Positions 62,670 to 64,000 of a stretch of DNA of 64,000 bases are shown here, one piece after another. The position numbers were made by a program, and so were the translations under genes. Where the stretch lies: positions 1-64,000 of the forward strand of contig NZ_VDCS01000007.1 in NCBI RefSeq assembly GCF_006265225.1. The letters run 5' to 3'. The notes under the pieces were generated by a model. It did not search any database. It was not told where the DNA came from and saw nothing but the letters and a program-made list of their open reading frames with translations. The stretch comes from Allotamlana fucoidanivorans. Lineage in GTDB: Bacteria > Bacteroidota > Bacteroidia > Flavobacteriales > Flavobacteriaceae. Position 1 is the stretch's first letter. Each line of letters opens with the position of its first letter.

Positions 62670-63269
62670 ATGAAAAAGGTTCAGTCTTTTGAAACATATA
62701 TTGAAAACAATACGCACTTTTATAAAGCATTAGAACTATTGCGTTCAATAATTTTATCAACAGAACTTGAAGAAAACATAAAATGGAATGCTCCAGTATA
62801 CACATTACAAAATAAAAATGTACTAAGCCTTGGCGCCTTTAAACACCATTTTGGTATTTGGTTTTTTAATGGTATCTTTTTAAAAGATGAAAAGAACATA
62901 CTCAAAAATGCGCAAGATGGCAAGACAAAAGCCATGAGGCAAATGCGTTTTGAGTGCCTAGCGGATATTGATACAGACTTAGTGTCTCAATATATAGATG
63001 AAGCCATTGAAAATCATAAACTAGGCAAAGTATTGAAATCAGATCGATCAAAAAAAATAGTTAGCATTCCTGAGGAGCTCCAAGCAGCATTCAATACAAA
63101 TCTTGAATTAAAGCAACATTTTGAAACACTTTCTAATTCCTGTCAATGTGAGTATTGTGAATATATTGATTCTGCTAAGCGACTCAACACAAAGCAAATC
63201 CGTATACAAAAGATTACAACTATGATATTAGAAGGAAAAGGCCTTTACAATAAATACAAAACCCATTAA
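62670..63269 (+). CDS. YdeI/DUF1801-like protein
   Basis: A 199-residue cytoplasmic protein. The N-terminal half has the DUF1801 pattern (LLRSIILSTELEENIKWNAP, YTLQNKNVLSLGAFKHHFGI, WFFNGIFLKD), and the C-terminal half the YdeI-type LQAAFNTNLELKQHFETLS and CEYIDSAKRLNTKQIRIQKI segments. E. coli YdeI is linked to bacteriocin and acid tolerance; for this protein that is only an analogy. It starts 22 bases after the ecotin stop. Confidence 0.82.
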   Translation: MKKVQSFETYIENNTHFYKALELLRSIILSTELEENIKWNAPVYTLQNKNVLSLGAFKHHFGIWFFNGIFLKDEKNILKNAQDGKTKAMRQMRFECLADIDTDLVSQYIDEAIENHKLGKVLKSDRSKKIVSIPEELQAAFNTNLELKQHFETLSNSCQCEYCEYIDSAKRLNTKQIRIQKITTMILEGKGLYNKYKTH

Positions 63270-63303
63270 AAATAATTAGCTATTAACCAATAAAAAAACC
63301 ATT

Positions 63304-64000
63304 ATGAAAATTAACAACATTTTAGAAGACATAGGAAATACGCCTGTGGTTAGATTAAGCAAATTATTTCCAGATGCCAATATTTGGATGAAACTTGAAA
63401 AAAACAATCCAGGTGGTAGCATAAAAGACCGTATTGCATTGGCGATGATTGAAGATGCTGAAAAAAAAGGTGTCTTAAACAAAAGTACCGAAATCATTGA
63501 GCCTACTTCAGGGAATACAGGCATTGGATTAGCCATGGTATGCGCTATAAAAGGTTATAATCTTACACTAGTTATGCCAGAATCTATGTCGGTTGAAAGA
63601 CGTGCTTTAATGGCTGCTTATGGCGCTAACTTAGTGTTAACCCCTAAAGAAGAAGGTTTAGGAGGCGCCATTGCAAAAGCTAATGAATTGGTAGAAAATA
63701 ACAAAAATGCCTGGATGCCATCACAATTTACCAATGAAGCCAATCCTGAAATTCACAGACAATCCACCGCCCAAGAGGTTTTAAATGATTTCCCAGAAGG
63801 TCTTGATTACCTCATTACAGGTGTAGGTACAGGTGGACATATTACAGGAATGGCTGAAGTTTTAAAAGAACAGTTACCAAATTTAAAAGTGTATGCCGTT
63901 GAGCCTAATGATTCTCCTATAATTTCTGGAGGTGAACCTGGTCCGCACCCCTTACAAGGTATTGGTCCTGGATTTTTCCCTGAAGTATTTAATAAAGAGA
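63304..64000 (+). CDS. cysK: Cysteine synthase (cut by the window end)
   Basis: The frame starts at ATG 63304 and runs open to the end of the window, about 232 codons. It is an O-acetylserine sulfhydrylase: [22 protein letters not shown] Lys41 in [13 protein letters not shown], substrate loop [14 protein letters not shown], and phosphate loop [13 protein letters not shown]. It makes cysteine from O-acetylserine and sulfide. The missing C-terminal quarter prevents telling CysK from CysM with certainty; [12 protein letters not shown] favours CysK. Confidence 0.93.
   Translation, partial: MKINNILEDIGNTPVVRLSKLFPDANIWMKLEKNNPGGSIKDRIALAMIEDAEKKGVLNKSTEIIEPTSGNTGIGLAMVCAIKGYNLTLVMPESMSVERRALMAAYGANLVLTPKEEGLGGAIAKANELVENNKNAWMPSQFTNEANPEIHRQSTAQEVLNDFPEGLDYLITGVGTGGHITGMAEVLKEQLPNLKVYAVEPNDSPIISGGEPGPHPLQGIGPGFFPEVFNKE

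Noticed and set aside
63276-63536. 86-codon minus-strand frame near the window end
   Set aside because: It is antisense to the start of cysK, whose plus-strand frame is open to the window end and carries all family motifs.

Overview
The window is AT-rich chromosomal DNA from a member of the Bacteroidota, almost certainly the family Flavobacteriaceae. Supporting signs are promoters of the TTG-N19/20-TAnnTTTG type, little Shine-Dalgarno signal, a protease with a type IX secretion C-terminal sorting domain, CarboxypepD_reg-like proteins, a TonB-dependent receptor with that same N-terminal domain, a SusC-free but porin-rich envelope set, and bacillithiol synthesis (BshC).

Region 1 (1-8540) is accessory DNA. 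Positions 140-2845 hold four unrecognised small genes, all on the + strand. Long palindromic non-coding units separate them; each begins just after a stop codon and ends 10-20 bases before the next start, an arrangement like integron cassettes but with no integrase of that type in view. A transposase remnant follows (2952-3240), then a minus-strand module (3443-8364): tyrosine integrase, unknown protein, excisionase-like HTH, winged-helix protein, unknown protein and a RepA-like ATPase. Three 12-bp iterons lie upstream of the integrase. The module ends at 8514-8536 in what reads as the 3' end of a tRNA or tmRNA gene plus its terminator, so the right end (attR) of an integrated element is visible and the left end is outside the window.

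Region 2 (8588-12530) has small hypothetical genes and a minus-strand redox cluster (TlpA-like thioredoxin, redoxin, two rhodaneses). Region 3 (12600-20473) is the full tryptophan operon: promoter, 15-codon leader peptide with three tandem Trp codons, attenuator, trpE, trpG, trpD, trpC, a trpF-trpB in-frame fusion, then a structured dispersed repeat, trpA, and probably a SIMPL protein and trmL behind it. A second copy of the repeat is at 55903-55979.

Region 4 (20539-46212) is mostly housekeeping: guaA, a PLP decarboxylase, bshC, a di-haem peroxidase with a PhoX-like lipoprotein, topoisomerase IV (parE, a 46-codon gene, parC), an EamA transporter, ychF, thiamine pyrophosphokinase, a ferredoxin divergent from a LuxC-like reductase, serC and serA. 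Region 5 (46398-64000) has small conserved proteins, a metal-type TonB receptor with a His/Asp/Glu-rich loop, a patatin-Omp85 protein, guaB, an FMN-binding/membrane pair, a porin, HMG-CoA lyase, an M43 protease, pyrD, pepT, an ecotin lipoprotein and the start of cysK.

The strongest candidates for something new are the cassette-like palindromes whose minus strand folds better than the plus strand, the repeat inserted inside the trp operon, and the TrpF-TrpB fusion. All functional names rest on motif recognition by eye; no database search was run.
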